64,000 nt of DNA. Origin: DTU013 sp964512095. Lineage in GTDB: Bacteria > Bacillota > Clostridia > Acetivibrionales > DTU013. The stretch lies in NCBI GenBank assembly GCA_964512095.1, contig CAZEIH010000009.1, positions 1-64,000 of the forward strand, read 5' to 3'. The notes under the pieces are model-generated. The model saw only the letters and a program-made list of their open reading frames with translations, searched no databases and was not told the origin of the DNA. Positions 54,025 through 62,591 of the stretch are shown here, piece by piece (within the stretch, counting starts at the first letter, position 1; every line of letters starts with the position of its first letter). The position numbers were made by a program, and so were the translations under genes.

Positions 54025-55478
54025 AAATGACGCCTCCTCAAGTAGACCATCAGTCCTGTGGCAAATATAATCAGTGGAAATACTATGGTCAGCACAACAC
54101 CCATTATAGTGGACTGAGTCTGAGTTATACTAAATTGATTAATTTCATAGGCCTTTGCAGGTATGATTGTCTCCTCCTGAGTGTCTATCATCCAGCCCAT
54201 AGTGTAGAGGATGTAATTCATATTACTAATATAATAATTTCCATACCTCATATATGCACTGTCGCTTATGAATGAAGAATTACCTGTTACAAGGATTTTT
54301 GCGACATTCTCACCGCCACCATACTCGACAGCTACCGCTAATTCGAGAGGTCCTATTAAGTCATCTCCCCTAGACTTGTTTATCATCTCGCCTACAGCCT
54401 GCTGGCTTGTTCTTATCATAGGCGTTATAGTGACATAATCCTTCACATTAGTCAGAATACTGATACTCCTGGAGTTGCTAAGTAAAGTGTTGAAATTCTG
54501 TGGTATGATACTGTTAGCATATGCATCCACAAGTATAGTATATGGGTCGTCGGGCGCATGCCTGTTCTCGTCGTTTTCCTTCACCTTATCATTATTAACC
54601 GCAAGATTGAACTTGCTAAATAACTTGTTTATTTCATCAAACGACGGATCGCTTTCAAGATAATCGAACATGAATATTGCATTACCGCCATCCAGGAAAT
54701 ATCTTTCCAAAAGATCTCTCTCGGCAAAGGTAATATCCTTTTTGGGAGACGCAACAACCAGCAGCTCCGCGTCGTCAGGCATCTTATCCATCGACATGAG
54801 ATTTATATTTTTGACAAGGTAATTATTCTTTTCCAGTGAGTCCTTTAGGTTGGAGTATTCACTGTTCACACTGTTCTCATCATGCCCTTGTGTAAAATAT
54901 ACCACAGGGGTATATTCAGATGTCACATATTTTATTGCTCCGGTAAACCCCTGTTCCGCATTCAAACCAGCAGAATAGGATTGTGATGTATACTGATTCA
55001 TTTGAATATCAAACAAATCATAATATTCTAGCTTCTTTTTCTTTTCAATACCGTTAACAGTACTCTTTACGACAAAATTCGATACCTGAAGATTCATCGT
55101 ATTATCCGGATCCAATTGATTTATAATACCAGTGTTTTTGTCGGGATCCATGTAACGTACAGTAATGTTAGGATTCTTCTCATACTGCGTAAGAATATCT
55201 GTAAGCTGCTTATACTCACTATCTGCCGATATGACTCCCTCATCGAACAGGCCAATGATTTCTACTTCCTTATCCAGTTCACCTAAAATTTTCTCTGTAG
55301 TTTCTGAAATAGAAAACAGCTTATTAGGTGTTACGTCCACCTGCAGATTCAGAGAACTGACGATAGCATTCAACAGCACTGCTATAGCAATAACAGCAAC
55401 AACTATTATAGCAGAATTGGTGCCATATTTAAGACTTCTTTTACTAAACATTTTCTTTGTTCCTTTATTTTTCTCCAT
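54021..55478 (-). CDS. GldG-like ABC transporter accessory protein
   Basis: A 485-residue protein with one N-terminal membrane helix (about 20-42), a large extracytoplasmic domain of the ABC_transp_aux/GldG type (about 45-440; YFTQGHDENSVNSEYSNLKDSLEKNNY and ELLVVASPKKDIT) and one C-terminal membrane helix (about 458-478). It is part of an ATPase-permease-GldG-DUF4340 set. In gliding Bacteroidetes the related set supports motility; in Firmicutes its role is unknown and need not be motility. Confidence 0.88.
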   Translation of the reverse strand: MEKNKGTKKMFSKRSLKYGTNSAIIVVAVIAIAVLLNAIVSSLNLQVDVTPNKLFSISETTEKILGELDKEVEIIGLFDEGVISADSEYKQLTDILTQYEKNPNITVRYMDPDKNTGIINQLDPDNTMNLQVSNFVVKSTVNGIEKKKKLEYYDLFDIQMNQYTSQSYSAGLNAEQGFTGAIKYVTSEYTPVVYFTQGHDENSVNSEYSNLKDSLEKNNYLVKNINLMSMDKMPDDAELLVVASPKKDITFAERDLLERYFLDGGNAIFMFDYLESDPSFDEINKLFSKFNLAVNNDKVKENDENRHAPDDPYTILVDAYANSIIPQNFNTLLSNSRSISILTNVKDYVTITPMIRTSQQAVGEMINKSRGDDLIGPLELAVAVEYGGGENVAKILVTGNSSFISDSAYMRYGNYYISNMNYILYTMGWMIDTQEETIIPAKAYEINQFSITQTQSTIMGVVLTIVFPLIIFATGLMVYLRRRHL

Positions 55479-55483
55479 TTATA

Positions 55484-56197
55484 TCACCCCTGACTCCAGC
55501 GTCTTTTTTCAATTACTCTTACTGTTAGGAATAAAAATACTGCAATAAAACTAAGGTAATAAACAACAGAGCCTAAGCTGATTATTCCTCTGCTGAAATC
55601 ATTATATCTCGATGTCAATGATATGCTACTTAATATCTTTGATAGATTACCGCCAATTGACGGTGCCAATACACCCATCAACCACATTATGAACATGCTT
55701 GCAAAGCTTATTATAACCGAAATAATCTGATTCTCGGTCAGAGATGATGCAAATATCCCGATGGATACAAATGTGGAACCCAGCAATATAAAGCCTATGT
55801 ATCCGCTGATAGTTATCGCCGAACTACTCGCTCCGAATGCAATAGTAACTATTGGATAAACAAGTGTCATGATTACCATAACTAAAAATATTCCAAGTGC
55901 CCCCAGATACTTGCCAACCACTATGGATGTTATGCTTTGGGGCGATGTGATCAGCATTACCTCTGTCCCACTCTTTCGTTCCTCGGAAAGTGTTTTCATT
56001 GTAATGACTGAAACAAATATGCTGATTACGAACAAGTATAGCTCAAATGAAAAAATCCAGTTTGTGTCGCCATAACCCGAAGTCAGGTTTATCACGTAGA
56101 AAAAAAATGATGAAACTATTGTCAGTAAACCAATTAGTACATATGCTATCGGAGAATTAAAATATCCCTTAAATTCTTTCCAAAATATTGCCTTCAT
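55484..56197 (-). CDS. ABC-2 type permease (GldF-like)
   Basis: A 237-residue integral membrane protein with six helices and the MKTLSEERKSGTEVMLITSPQS segment between the second and third helices (core EERKSGTEVML), typical of ABC-2 permeases. It lies 3 bp after the ATPase gene, and the two should form the transporter core. The substrate is unknown. Confidence 0.93.
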   Translation of the reverse strand: MKAIFWKEFKGYFNSPIAYVLIGLLTIVSSFFFYVINLTSGYGDTNWIFSFELYLFVISIFVSVITMKTLSEERKSGTEVMLITSPQSITSIVVGKYLGALGIFLVMVIMTLVYPIVTIAFGASSSAITISGYIGFILLGSTFVSIGIFASSLTENQIISVIISFASMFIMWLMGVLAPSIGGNLSKILSSISLTSRYNDFSRGIISLGSVVYYLSFIAVFLFLTVRVIEKRRWSQG

Positions 56198-56200
56198 GTA

Positions 56201-57148
56201 TCAACCGACCTCCTTTTCCTGAGTTACGACCTGTAAGAATATATCTTCCAGGCTCAGGTTCAGACTCTTCAATTCAACTATTGGATAGCCCAGCTTTGCC
56301 ATCGCAAAAAACAGTGACTTTCTTATGTCAATATCTTTGTCAGACTCAACAATAAAGCTGGTAGTTTCCCTGTCCCTTTCAACGCCAGTCTCAACATACT
56401 TGACTCCGTATATTTCTCTGATAGCGCTCTCAACAGAGTTTTTTGGCCCTGCCACAGTCACAAGAAGCTTGGTGGCTGCGCCATAGCCCTTCGATAGATT
56501 TTCCGGAGTATCGATGGCTGCTATTTCACCCTTGTTGATAATAACTACACGTTCACATACCGCACTGACCTCAGGAAGGATATGCGAACTGAGTATGATG
56601 GTGTGCTCCTTACCCAATGCTTTTATAAGCTTTCTGATCTCGATTATCTGCTTGGGGTCAAGTCCCACAGTAGGCTCGTCCAATATCAAGACCTCAGGAT
56701 TGCCAACAAGTGCCATTGCTAGGCCAACCCTCTGCTTGTACCCCTTTGAAAGGTTCTTAATCAGCCTGTTCCTATGGTCGCCTATTTTCACAAGCTCCAT
56801 GATGTCGCTTAGCTGACTTTTCAATTGTTTTTTGTCTACCTGTTTTAGATTTGCAGCAAAATTGAGATAGTCCCACACAGTCATATCCATGTAAACCGGT
56901 GGCTGCTCAGGGAGATAGCCTATACGTTTCTTGACTTCCTTTGGTGATTCCATGATGTCATATCCACAGACCTTAACCGTACCCTCGCTAGATGGTAAAT
57001 AACCGGTTATGATGTTCATAGTAGTGGATTTCCCTGCACCGTTAGGCCCTAAGAAGCCCAGAATCTCACCCTTTTCCACAGTGAAATCCAAATTGTTTAC
57101 AGCCTTTATCTGACCATATCGTTTGGTCAAATTCTGTATTTCAATCAT
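56201..57148 (-). CDS. ABC transporter ATP-binding protein (GldA-like)
   Basis: A 315-residue cytoplasmic ATPase. Walker A is GPNGAGKST (K40), the signature is LSKGYKQRVG, Walker B is LILDEPTVGLDP and the switch His is in SSHILPE. The C-terminal about 95 residues form an extra domain found in exporters of the GldA/CcmA-like type. It is the first gene of the four-gene operon and has a GGAGGGA site before the ATG. Confidence 0.94.
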   Translation of the reverse strand: MIEIQNLTKRYGQIKAVNNLDFTVEKGEILGFLGPNGAGKSTTMNIITGYLPSSEGTVKVCGYDIMESPKEVKKRIGYLPEQPPVYMDMTVWDYLNFAANLKQVDKKQLKSQLSDIMELVKIGDHRNRLIKNLSKGYKQRVGLAMALVGNPEVLILDEPTVGLDPKQIIEIRKLIKALGKEHTIILSSHILPEVSAVCERVVIINKGEIAAIDTPENLSKGYGAATKLLVTVAGPKNSVESAIREIYGVKYVETGVERDRETTSFIVESDKDIDIRKSLFFAMAKLGYPIVELKSLNLSLEDIFLQVVTQEKEVG

Positions 57149-57430
57149 TTTATTCCCTCCTGCTATAAATGTCTCTTGACATATTACGCTAAATTTTATT
57201 ATGAGAGATACATTTTAATAAATTGTGAACATTCTGTTAATTGAGTATTCATAATCTATTGCAACAAAAAAGCCTCAACTTTGAAGACTTTTCAGGCTTC
57301 ACTCATTATATAGTTTTTAAACAGCCATTTCAAGAATTATTTACAGCTCATCAAATTAACACCAAAAGAAAGCTAATTGAAAAAGTAAATTCCACTCCAA
57401 ATTCGGGAGTGCGGACGTTTTCTTGGACCT
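57149..57430. other. Non-coding spacer with IS end
   Basis: About 280 bp without a gene. On the minus strand a hairpin with a T tract lies at 57266-57298. Near 57405-57430 the sequence GGAGTGCGGACGTTTTCTTGG resembles the terminal inverted repeat of IS3-family elements, next to the transposase remnant. I see nothing else. Confidence 0.45.
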
Positions 57431-57913
57431 CTAGTTGACCAGTCCCATACTCATTCTATAATCCAACGGACTCTTTCCTCCAAAAGACAGCTTAATTCGT
57501 TTTTCAGCATACCACTTAATATATGTGCTTATCTGTTCTGTCCATTCGCATCCCGAATTTCTGTCAATAATTTCATACCACTTAATACATGTGTTTAATG
57601 TGTTTAATGTGTCTAATGTGTTTAATGTGTCTAACTGTTCTGTGAACTGATTTACAATTGCATTTGACCTAGAATAACCATAAAGCATTTCATTTATCAG
57701 CCTACCGAAGAACCCCTCACAAGCAGAGTTATCTGGTGATCAACCTTTCTTCGACATAGAACGTGTAAGGCGAGATTTCTCCATCCTCTTAATCCAGCCT
57801 GGACACAGATAGTGGCAGCCTCTATCTGTGTGGATGATTGGGCGTTCATCCTCCTTAAGAATGGATATAGATTCATCAATCCTAGTATTCATCAGATGCA
57901 CCTCGGATGGCTA
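57431..57913 (-). pseudogene. IS3-family transposase (rve domain), 5'-truncated with internal stop
   Basis: The minus-strand frame keeps integrase-core features: IIHTDRGCHY, PGWIKRMEKSRLTRSMSKKG, then SPDNSACEGFFGRLINEM, and the C-terminal WYAEKRIKLSFGGKSPLDYR. A TGA replaces the Cys expected after MSKKG (about 57735). Between INEMLYGYSRSN... and the C-terminus, a 9-bp repeat encodes LNTLDTLNTLNT (about 57586-57635), an expansion not expected in the family. The N-terminal part and orfA are missing: the homology ends at about 57913, where the MITE-like element begins. The catalytic region is therefore incomplete and the copy is dead. Confidence 0.88.
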
Positions 57914-57916
57914 TCT

Positions 57917-58062
57917 TTTCAATTAATGGGCACTTATTCTGCCGATAATTCACTTTTTATAGTCATATGTCGATAATAACTGAGCTTTAGTTGTGTTTAT
58001 GTCAACACGTTCGGGGTTTTCGTGCATTTTTGTGCCCATTACTTGCAAAGTCATCCACTCGG
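57917..58062. mobile_element. MITE-like element, copy A
   Basis: About 125 bp bounded by AATGGGCA (57925-57932) and TGCCCATT (58033-58040), plus a shared tail (ACTTGCAAAGTCATCCACTC) to 58060. It matches copy B at 59478-59621 over about 145 bp, with both ends and the interior TTGACATAA...CTAAAGCTC (minus strand) conserved. It abuts the transposase remnant on one side and the 13-bp array on the other. It encodes no transposase. Confidence 0.75.
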
Positions 58063-58590
58063 CCATATACACTGGCCACATACGCTGGCCACATACGCTG
58101 GCCATATACACTGACCATATACGCTGGCCATATCCACTGGCCACATACGCTGGCCACATACGCTGGCCACATACGCTGGCCATATACACTGACCATATAC
58201 GCTGGCCATATCCACTGGCCACATACACTGGCCACATACGCTGGCCACATACACTGGCCACATACGCTGGCCACATACNNNNNNNNNNNNNNNNNNNNNN
58301 NNNNNNNNNNNNNNNNNNNNNNNNNNNNNNNNNNNNNNNNNNNNNNNNNNNNNNNNNNNNNNNNNNNNNNNNNNNNNNTACACTGGCCACATACACTGGC
58401 CACATACACTGGCCACATACACTGGCCACATACACTGGCCACATACGCTGGCCACATACGCTGGCCACATACGCTGGCCATATACACTGACCATATACGC
58501 TGGCCATATCCACTGGCCACATACACTGGCCACATACGCTGGCCACATACACTGGCCACATACGCTGGCCACATACACTGGCCATTGGTT
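58062..58590. repeat. 13-bp minisatellite, unit GGCCACATACGCT and variants
   Basis: Tandem 13-bp units, interrupted by a 100-N gap at 58279-58378. Unit variants include GGCCACATACGCT, GGCCACATACACT, GGCCATATACACT, GACCATATACGCT and GGCCATATCCACT. A three-unit higher-order block (GGCCATATACACT, GACCATATACGCT, GGCCATATCCACT) recurs at about 58104, 58182 and 58475. Since 13 is not a multiple of three, long open frames appear in several frames and are not genes. Confidence 0.93.
58279..58378. other. Assembly gap (100 N) inside the minisatellite
   Basis: The gap falls within the 13-bp array; its true length is unknown. The units on the two sides are near-identical, so the array was probably collapsed by assembly. 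Confidence 0.95.
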
Positions 58591-58592
58591 TT

Positions 58593-59462
58593 CTATGATT
58601 CAACCGGCAACAATTCCCTTAAGAGCATGTGCATGTCATCGAACTTCTTTGAGTATATACGAACACGTGTATTGAGACGGGTAGCCAGATTATGTGCAAA
58701 AACCTTGCAAGCTTCTCTGTCATATAACTGGATTGTACTCAAATGCATCACACCTATACCCTGTCTTTCCAGCACAGCAGACCTAACCAAATCTTTCCCC
58801 TGCTCCGAAGGGCTATTGTGAAAGGCAAAGCTCTCATACTCTACTGCTAATTTTGCATGCTTGTAATAAAGATCCGCAAAGCACCTATTTTGTCTAAGAA
58901 CCAATCGCGATTCACTATTTAGCCTAATACCATAATTGAAAACAGCTCCCTTAAGTCCGTATCCTCCAAGAAAGTGAGGTAATATTAGGATCATATAGGC
59001 AATCGATTCCATAATGGATGCAGAACCGTTTTCCACATACTTCACGGCCTGCATTGCTTTGCGATGTCCCCGGTGTCCCGCAGTTTTTGAAAGAAATGTA
59101 TTGAGCTTTTGCTTTGTCGTGATTGCCTGGGAAGAGAGTCCCACTGGATGCGAACACAACTGCAATCCCAGCAGAATAAGCCGATGGATGCTCAATCTGC
59201 ATGCAAGCTCAAGGAACAACAATTCTGGTGATGCAACCATTCTTCCATTTCGTGCTCTTACTGCACTAGATGGAAGATTAAGCTTACATGAATGGACCTT
59301 TTTACCATTGCATCTAAATCGCTCATTGGGTTCAGTAACCGTAATATGAGGTGAGTCCAATTCACTGAGCTTATAACCTATAACAGCATCAATATTCGGG
59401 ATATCCCATATTATAGCGGCTGATAAATCACTTAAATACTCTTTCATATAATTATTGTACAT
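58593..59462 (-). CDS. Possible nuclease-fold (DUF559/AbiEi-like) protein
   Basis: A 289-residue soluble protein with no signal peptide. The N-terminal half has ASPELLFLELACRLSIHRLI and a Cys/His-containing stretch. The middle has NGSASIMESIAYMILILPHFLGGYGLKG. The C-terminal part (about 200-285) reads CFADLYYKHAKLAVEYESFAFH and then RQGIGVMHLSTIQLYD, reminiscent of the D-x(n)-E-x-(E/D) pattern in small PD-(D/E)XK/DUF559 nucleases. I am not certain of the fold and see no second gene of a toxin-antitoxin pair. It lies between the 13-bp array and MITE-like copy B. Start: ATG at 59462 without a good binding site; ATG at 59447 is an alternative. Confidence 0.5.
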   Translation of the reverse strand: MYNNYMKEYLSDLSAAIIWDIPNIDAVIGYKLSELDSPHITVTEPNERFRCNGKKVHSCKLNLPSSAVRARNGRMVASPELLFLELACRLSIHRLILLGLQLCSHPVGLSSQAITTKQKLNTFLSKTAGHRGHRKAMQAVKYVENGSASIMESIAYMILILPHFLGGYGLKGAVFNYGIRLNSESRLVLRQNRCFADLYYKHAKLAVEYESFAFHNSPSEQGKDLVRSAVLERQGIGVMHLSTIQLYDREACKVFAHNLATRLNTRVRIYSKKFDDMHMLLRELLPVES

Positions 59463-59477
59463 CGTAACTGGATGTTA

Positions 59478-59621
59478 TTTCAATTAATGGGCAATAATTT
59501 TGCCAATAACTACCTTCTGTGTTCATTAGTACGGCAATAATCGAGCTTTAGGTGTGATTATGTCAATACATTTGGGGTTTTTTTGAATAATTGTGCCCAT
59601 TACTTGCAAAGTCATCCACTC
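59478..59621. mobile_element. MITE-like element, copy B
   Basis: A direct copy of element A, bounded by AATGGGCA (59487-59494) and TGCCCATT (59594-59601), with the same tail ACTTGCAAAGTCATCCACTC to 59621. On the minus strand both copies keep TTGACA and an AT-rich box 18 bp downstream, pointing toward 58593-59462 from copy B. This is a possible outward promoter, by inference. Confidence 0.75.
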
Positions 59622-59790
59622 AGCGGCGGCGTCTCGGGTATCCTCGATGAAATCTGATGGGATTTGAACCATCAATTCAAAGTCATCCACTCGGCGGCGT
59701 CTCGGGTATCCTCGATGAAATCTGATGGGATTTGAACCATCAGATTTAAAGTCATCCCCCCGGCGATGTCTCGGGTATCCTCGATGAAAC
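59608..59790. repeat. 69-bp tandem repeat
   Basis: Two full units of 71 and 69 bp and a third partial unit. Each contains AAAGTCATCC, GGCGGCGTCTCGGGTATCCT and ATCTGATGGGATTTGAACCA. The unit begins with the same AAAGTCATCCAC that ends both MITE-like copies, so it starts within the tail of copy B. It ends 4 bp before the ATPase stop. Confidence 0.9.
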
Positions 59791-59793
59791 ATT

Positions 59794-62580
59794 CTACACT
59801 TGCCTCTTCCTCCTTGATATTCCCGGGGAAAAGCTAGCTAGAACAGGCGCCAGGAATGATATACCGCCTACAATTAGCCAATCATTAAGCCCCATTGGTA
59901 CAGTCTTAAATATGTTTTGCAAAACAGGAATGTAAACAACACCTAGCATCATAACCAAGGAGCAAAGCACCGCTAACACAAGATAAATGTTACTAAGGAT
60001 AGGGATTTGGAGTATGTTCTTCGTCTCGGACTTACACTCAAATACATGTATCAGCTGAGTTAGCACCAGAGTAACAAATGCTCCTGTCCGAGCAAGCCCA
60101 ATGTCGGCTGTATAAGAGATCATCGTGATATAAACAGCTAGAGTCGACAGTCCAATGAGAACTCCCCTGGACAATATGATTGATGCAAGGCCCTGTGAAA
60201 AAATACTTTCATCCGGTTCTCTAGGCATCCTCCTCATTACGTCCTTCTCCGGCGGATCAAGTCCCAGGGCAACTGCAGGCAGACCATCCGTGACAAGATT
60301 TACCCATAATATCTGAATAGGAAGTAGCGGCACCGGCAGACCGACCATCATTCCAAGAAACATAGTCAGCACCTCTCCTATATTACAGGCCAGCATATAT
60401 CTTATAAACTTGCGGATATTGTTATATATCACCCTACCCTCTTCAATAGCCGCAACAATTGTAGCGAAATTATCATCCAGCAAAACAATGGAGGAGGCTT
60501 CCTTTGTAACATCAGTGCCGGTTAGGCCCATCGCTACTCCTATATCCGCCTCCTTGACAGCCGGAGCGTCATTTACTCCATCACCTGTCATTGCTACTAT
60601 GTTACCCAGCTTCTTCAAAGCCCTGACTATCATAAGCTTGTGCTTCGGTGATACCCTTGCATATACACTAATACTATCTGCCCTCTGCACCAAAGCATCT
60701 TCATCCATTCTGTCAAGTTCTTCACCTGTGAGAACTCCTTCTCCTTCTGTGTATATGTCCAGCTCTCTTGCTATGGAGACCGCAGTAAGCTTATGATCCC
60801 CTGTTATCATAACAGGTCTTATGCCTGCCATCCTGCATTTGAGCACTGCATCAACCGCCTCGGGTCTAGGCGGGTCTATCATTCCCGCTAGCCCTACAAA
60901 TATCAAATTCGACTCCAAGTCTTCCCGCCGGTAATCTCTGGAACCCAGCTTCTTATATGCAACAGCTATGACTCGTAGCGCATTTCCTGCCATGGAATCG
61001 TTTGTGTGCAACACCTTAGCCTTCTTGCTCTGGTCAAGGAGGTATACATTACCGGAGCTGTAAATCCTAGTGCACTTTTTAAGGAGAACATCAGGAGCAC
61101 CCTTTGTAAAAACAAAGGTTTCGCCCTTGTGGTTCACACAGACAACAGACATACATTTTCTGTCTGAATCAAATGGCAGCTCATCTATTCTGTAATATGT
61201 TTTTTCGAGAACATCCGGTGTTAACCCAGCTTTTGCAGCTGCCACCAGCAAGGCTCCTTCTGTCGGGTCTCCTGTAAACTCCCACCTAGCACTTTTGGAT
61301 ACCAATCTATTCTTTATGTTAATCAGCAATGAGGCCTTTCCATTTTGCGGTTTTGTTAAGCCTGCGTTGTTACATATAGCTCCTATTTCCAGCACAGTCT
61401 TAATGCTGCTATCTCCAAGAGGATCTACTGATCTGTTATTCACTTGAAATAGATTTCCTAAATCCTTATCATCATTAACACTTATCAATCTGCCATCGAC
61501 AAATATACATCTTACCGCCATTTTATTCTGGGTCAAGGTACCTGTCTTGTCTGAGCATACAACTCCCGCACAGCCCAGTGTTTCAACTGCAGGAAGCCTT
61601 CTAATCAACGCGTTCCTTTTCAGCATCCGCTGAACACCAAGAGCAAGAGAAATCGTAACAAGAGCCGGCAATCCCTCTGGCACTGCTGCAACCGCGAGGC
61701 TTATACCCGAAAGCAACATATTAAACCCATCCTCGCCACGCAATATCCCCGTCACAGTAACAACCGCACAAATGGCAAGACAACTGACGGCAATAATTCT
61801 ACCAAGCTTTTCAAGCCTTTTCTGCAGAGGCGTCTCTTCCTCTTCTATATTCTGTATGAGCTCTGCTATACTGCCCATCTCAGTATTCATACCAGTGGCA
61901 GTCACTAGAGCCTTAGCCCTTCCCCCGGTTATACTGGTGCCCATGTATACCTTGCTTTTTCTTTCCTTACTATCTTCCACTCTTCTAGTAGAGTGAGCAC
62001 TTTTTTCCACTGGAACTGATTCACCGGTAAGTAGTGATTCATCCACCTGAGTATTAGTGCTCTCCAGCAAAACAGCATCTGCAGGCACCCTATCCCCTGT
62101 CTCCAGAATGATCAAATCCCCTGGCACTATCTGTTCTGCCGGTATGCTGACCTGCCTACTATTCCTTATAACCCTTGCCCCAGGTGCAGCAAGACTTTTT
62201 AGGGCCTCCATTGTTTTTTCAGTCCTAAACTCCTGTACGAATCCAAGAATTGCATTAAGAATAACAATAGCGATTATTGTGGCAGCCTCTGTTATTTCAC
62301 CCATGAAGGCAGATATAGCTGTTGAGATAATGAGGATTATAACCATTATATCTGTGAACTGGCTTAATAATATTTTTAGAACAGGTATCTTCCTCTTACC
62401 TGCAAGCAGATTCGGACCATACTCAATAAGCTTTCTTTGGGCCTCTCTATCACTGAGGCCTGTAGCTGCAGCATTTACACGATACCCTGAAGCCATTTCT
62501 CCCGAAACGGCTACCTTTCGCCATTTAGACTCATTGTCCAATTTACCTAGTGGTTCATTAAGCTTCCCCAAATGCGACAC
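59794..62580 (-). CDS. P2-type (Ca2+) transporting ATPase
   Basis: A 928-residue membrane pump of the SERCA/PMCA type. The actuator loop has LLTGESVP, the phosphorylation site is D344 in CSDKTGTLT, the nucleotide domain has FTKGAPD, and the hinge is MVAMTGDGVNDAPAVKEADIGVAMG (core TGDGVNDAP). Membrane helix 4 has VPEGLPA and helix 6 has NLVTDGLPAVALG, giving the Glu, Asn and Asp ligands of a calcium pump. There are ten predicted helices. The start is ATG at 62580. The 69-bp repeat abuts the stop. It probably exports Ca2+ from the cytoplasm. Confidence 0.95.
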   Translation of the reverse strand: MSHLGKLNEPLGKLDNESKWRKVAVSGEMASGYRVNAAATGLSDREAQRKLIEYGPNLLAGKRKIPVLKILLSQFTDIMVIILIISTAISAFMGEITEAATIIAIVILNAILGFVQEFRTEKTMEALKSLAAPGARVIRNSRQVSIPAEQIVPGDLIILETGDRVPADAVLLESTNTQVDESLLTGESVPVEKSAHSTRRVEDSKERKSKVYMGTSITGGRAKALVTATGMNTEMGSIAELIQNIEEEETPLQKRLEKLGRIIAVSCLAICAVVTVTGILRGEDGFNMLLSGISLAVAAVPEGLPALVTISLALGVQRMLKRNALIRRLPAVETLGCAGVVCSDKTGTLTQNKMAVRCIFVDGRLISVNDDKDLGNLFQVNNRSVDPLGDSSIKTVLEIGAICNNAGLTKPQNGKASLLINIKNRLVSKSARWEFTGDPTEGALLVAAAKAGLTPDVLEKTYYRIDELPFDSDRKCMSVVCVNHKGETFVFTKGAPDVLLKKCTRIYSSGNVYLLDQSKKAKVLHTNDSMAGNALRVIAVAYKKLGSRDYRREDLESNLIFVGLAGMIDPPRPEAVDAVLKCRMAGIRPVMITGDHKLTAVSIARELDIYTEGEGVLTGEELDRMDEDALVQRADSISVYARVSPKHKLMIVRALKKLGNIVAMTGDGVNDAPAVKEADIGVAMGLTGTDVTKEASSIVLLDDNFATIVAAIEEGRVIYNNIRKFIRYMLACNIGEVLTMFLGMMVGLPVPLLPIQILWVNLVTDGLPAVALGLDPPEKDVMRRMPREPDESIFSQGLASIILSRGVLIGLSTLAVYITMISYTADIGLARTGAFVTLVLTQLIHVFECKSETKNILQIPILSNIYLVLAVLCSLVMMLGVVYIPVLQNIFKTVPMGLNDWLIVGGISFLAPVLASFSPGISRRKRQV

Positions 62581-62591
62581 CCCTTTATCTA

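Noticed and set aside
58062..58590. CRISPR array
   Set aside because: There are no unique spacers between the repeats; the units are adjacent 13-bp tandem copies, and no cas genes are present.
57950..58821. Long open frames on both strands across the 13-bp array
   Set aside because: The unit length is 13, so a stop-free unit stays open in several frames. The products are periodic Trp/Pro/Cys-rich artefacts that run through an N gap.
59526..59792. 88-residue minus-strand frame over the 69-bp repeat
   Set aside because: It is explained by a 69-bp period free of stops, and the same residues repeat with the DNA. It may still be translated, but there is no evidence.
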